Assembly: GCA_937871635.1 (NCBI GenBank)
Contig: CALMNS010000409.1
Span: 1-5,378, forward strand
Source: an uncultured Solirubrobacter sp.
Lineage (GTDB): Bacteria; Actinomycetota; Thermoleophilia; Solirubrobacterales; Solirubrobacteraceae
Direction: 5' to 3'
DNA length: 5,378 nt
Positions 4,681 to 5,378 of the stretch are shown piece by piece. Below the pieces are notes generated by a model, which saw only the letters and a list, made by a program, of their open reading frames with translations, did no database searches and was not told the DNA's origin. Every line of letters begins with the position of its first letter. The stretch's first letter is position 1. The translations under genes were made by a program, and so were the position numbers.

Positions 4681-5378
4681 TTGGCGGTCAGCAGGATCCC
4701 GCGACGCCCCGAGAGCCCGGCGACGCGTGGCCCCGAGGCCCGCATCACCGCGCTGATGGACGCGCACGGCGCCGCCCTCCTGCGCACCGCCCGCCACCAC
4801 TCCATCTGCGCCGACGACGCGCACGATGCGGTGCAGCGGGCGCTCGAGATCTACCTGCGGCGGCTTGAGACGGTCGACAGCGCCACCGAGGGCGCGTGGA
4901 TGAAGGTCGTGGTGCGCCACGAGGCGATGGCCGTCCGCCGCACGCGCTCGGAGTCCGTCGCCGGCGAGGAGCCCGACCTCGACGCCCGCCCGGACGACAC
5001 GTCGCGCCCGATCGAGGACCGGCTGTTCGGCGCGGAGCGCTCCGCCCGCTCGGCGGAGGCGCTGCGCCGGCTCAAGCCGGACGAGGCGCGCGCCCTCATG
5101 CTCAAGGCCGAGGGGCTCTCCTACGCGGAGATCGGCGAGCGGCACGGGTGGACCTACACGAAGACGAACCGCTCGATCACCGAGGGGCGCCGACGGTTCC
5201 TGCGCGCCTACGCCGAGCTCGAGGCCAAGGACGGGTGCGACGCCTTCGGCCCCGCGCTGCGCGAGCTCGCGCGGGGCACCGCCTCGGCGGAGGCGATCAT
5301 GGCGCTGCGCCCGCACCTGCGCCACTGCCCGGCGTGCCGCGCGACCAGGCCGAGGACTTGGTGCAGAAAGCGCACCAG
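4681..5378 (+). CDS. Sigma-70 family (ECF-like) RNA polymerase sigma factor, cut by the right edge
   Basis: This frame is open from TTG 4681 to the window end (232 codons). Region 2 lies at ~25-90: LLRTARHHSICADDAHDAVQ followed by RALEIYLRRL, then a segment ending WMKVVVRHEAMAVRR, the core-polymerase and -10 binding part. An acidic, variable linker (90-120) follows. Region 4 is at ~122-175: ALRRLKPDEARALMLKAEGLSYAEIGE, then WTYTKTNRSITEGRRRFL, the helix-turn-helix for the -35. A short C-terminal extension, ALRELARGTASAEAIMALRP, ends in H212, H215, C216 and C219 (HLRHCPAC), like the anti-sigma zinc-finger motif; I recall this layout in Thermoleophilia. It may be an in-protein control element. 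After residue 221 the translation (TRPRTWCRKRT) looks unlike the family, so the last ~36 nt may not belong to this gene. The target promoters are unknown. Confidence 0.88.
   Translation, partial: MAVSRIPRRPESPATRGPEARITALMDAHGAALLRTARHHSICADDAHDAVQRALEIYLRRLETVDSATEGAWMKVVVRHEAMAVRRTRSESVAGEEPDLDARPDDTSRPIEDRLFGAERSARSAEALRRLKPDEARALMLKAEGLSYAEIGERHGWTYTKTNRSITEGRRRFLRAYAELEAKDGCDAFGPALRELARGTASAEAIMALRPHLRHCPACRATRPRTWCRKRT
5343..5378 (+). other. Out-of-frame sigma region 2-like fragment at the window end
   Basis: Read from 5343, in a different frame from the sigma gene, the last 12 codons give DQAEDLVQKAHQ. This matches the core of sigma region 2 (DxAEDLVQxA) and aligns with DDAHDAVQRALE near the start of the adjacent sigma factor. 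It may be part of a paralogous sigma gene joined at an assembly breakpoint, or chance. The fragment is short. Confidence 0.35.

Noticed and set aside
4600..5325. Minus-strand frame of 241 codons opposite the sigma factor
   Set aside because: It is antisense to clear sigma region 2 and region 4 motifs and has no domain of its own.

Overview
The window is very GC-rich, with G or C at nearly every third codon position of its real genes, and codes almost wall to wall. It suggests a high-GC actinobacterium. The class Thermoleophilia (Solirubrobacter/Conexibacter-like) is my best guess, mainly because the sigma factor at the right end resembles a type common there: region 2, region 4, then a short C-terminal H-x2-C-x2-C motif. 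That placement rests on memory of the families, not on a search. Odd edge features (a partial gene on the left, an abrupt frame change in the last ~40 bases) suggest both edges may be contig ends.

Left part (1-770): a minus-strand pair, an HxlR-type winged-helix regulator (618-151) followed 11 nt later by the start of an unidentified gene running off the left edge. The 148-bp space between the regulator and the plus-strand thioesterase carries a perfect 23-bp palindrome (657-679) flanked by two divergent promoter candidates, each positioned for a leaderless transcript. The rightward one would start at or next to a 23-codon hydrophobic micro-ORF (699-770) whose TGA overlaps the ATG of the next gene.

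Middle (767-2837): a hotdog-fold PaaI-like thioesterase, an ABC ATPase and an ABC-2 permease closely resembling the YadG/YadH exporter pair. Gaps are +29 nt and then a 4-nt TTGA overlap, so these genes probably form one transcript under the HxlR-type regulator. The likely theme is ligand- or stress-induced handling of an acyl/aryl-CoA compound and efflux of something; the substrate cannot be read from sequence.

Right part (2933-5378): a complete Tat-exported PhoD-type alkaline phosphatase/phosphodiesterase with its own good ribosome site, then a 158-bp gap with a GC hairpin, then a sigma-70 family factor starting at TTG 4681 behind a strong AGGAGG. Its reading frame is still open at the window end. 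The last 36 bases, in a different frame, read like the conserved region 2 of another sigma factor, which hints at an assembly junction or a frameshift.

Nothing here is a clearly new system. The most original piece is the HxlR/palindrome/leaderless micro-ORF arrangement in front of the thioesterase-exporter operon.
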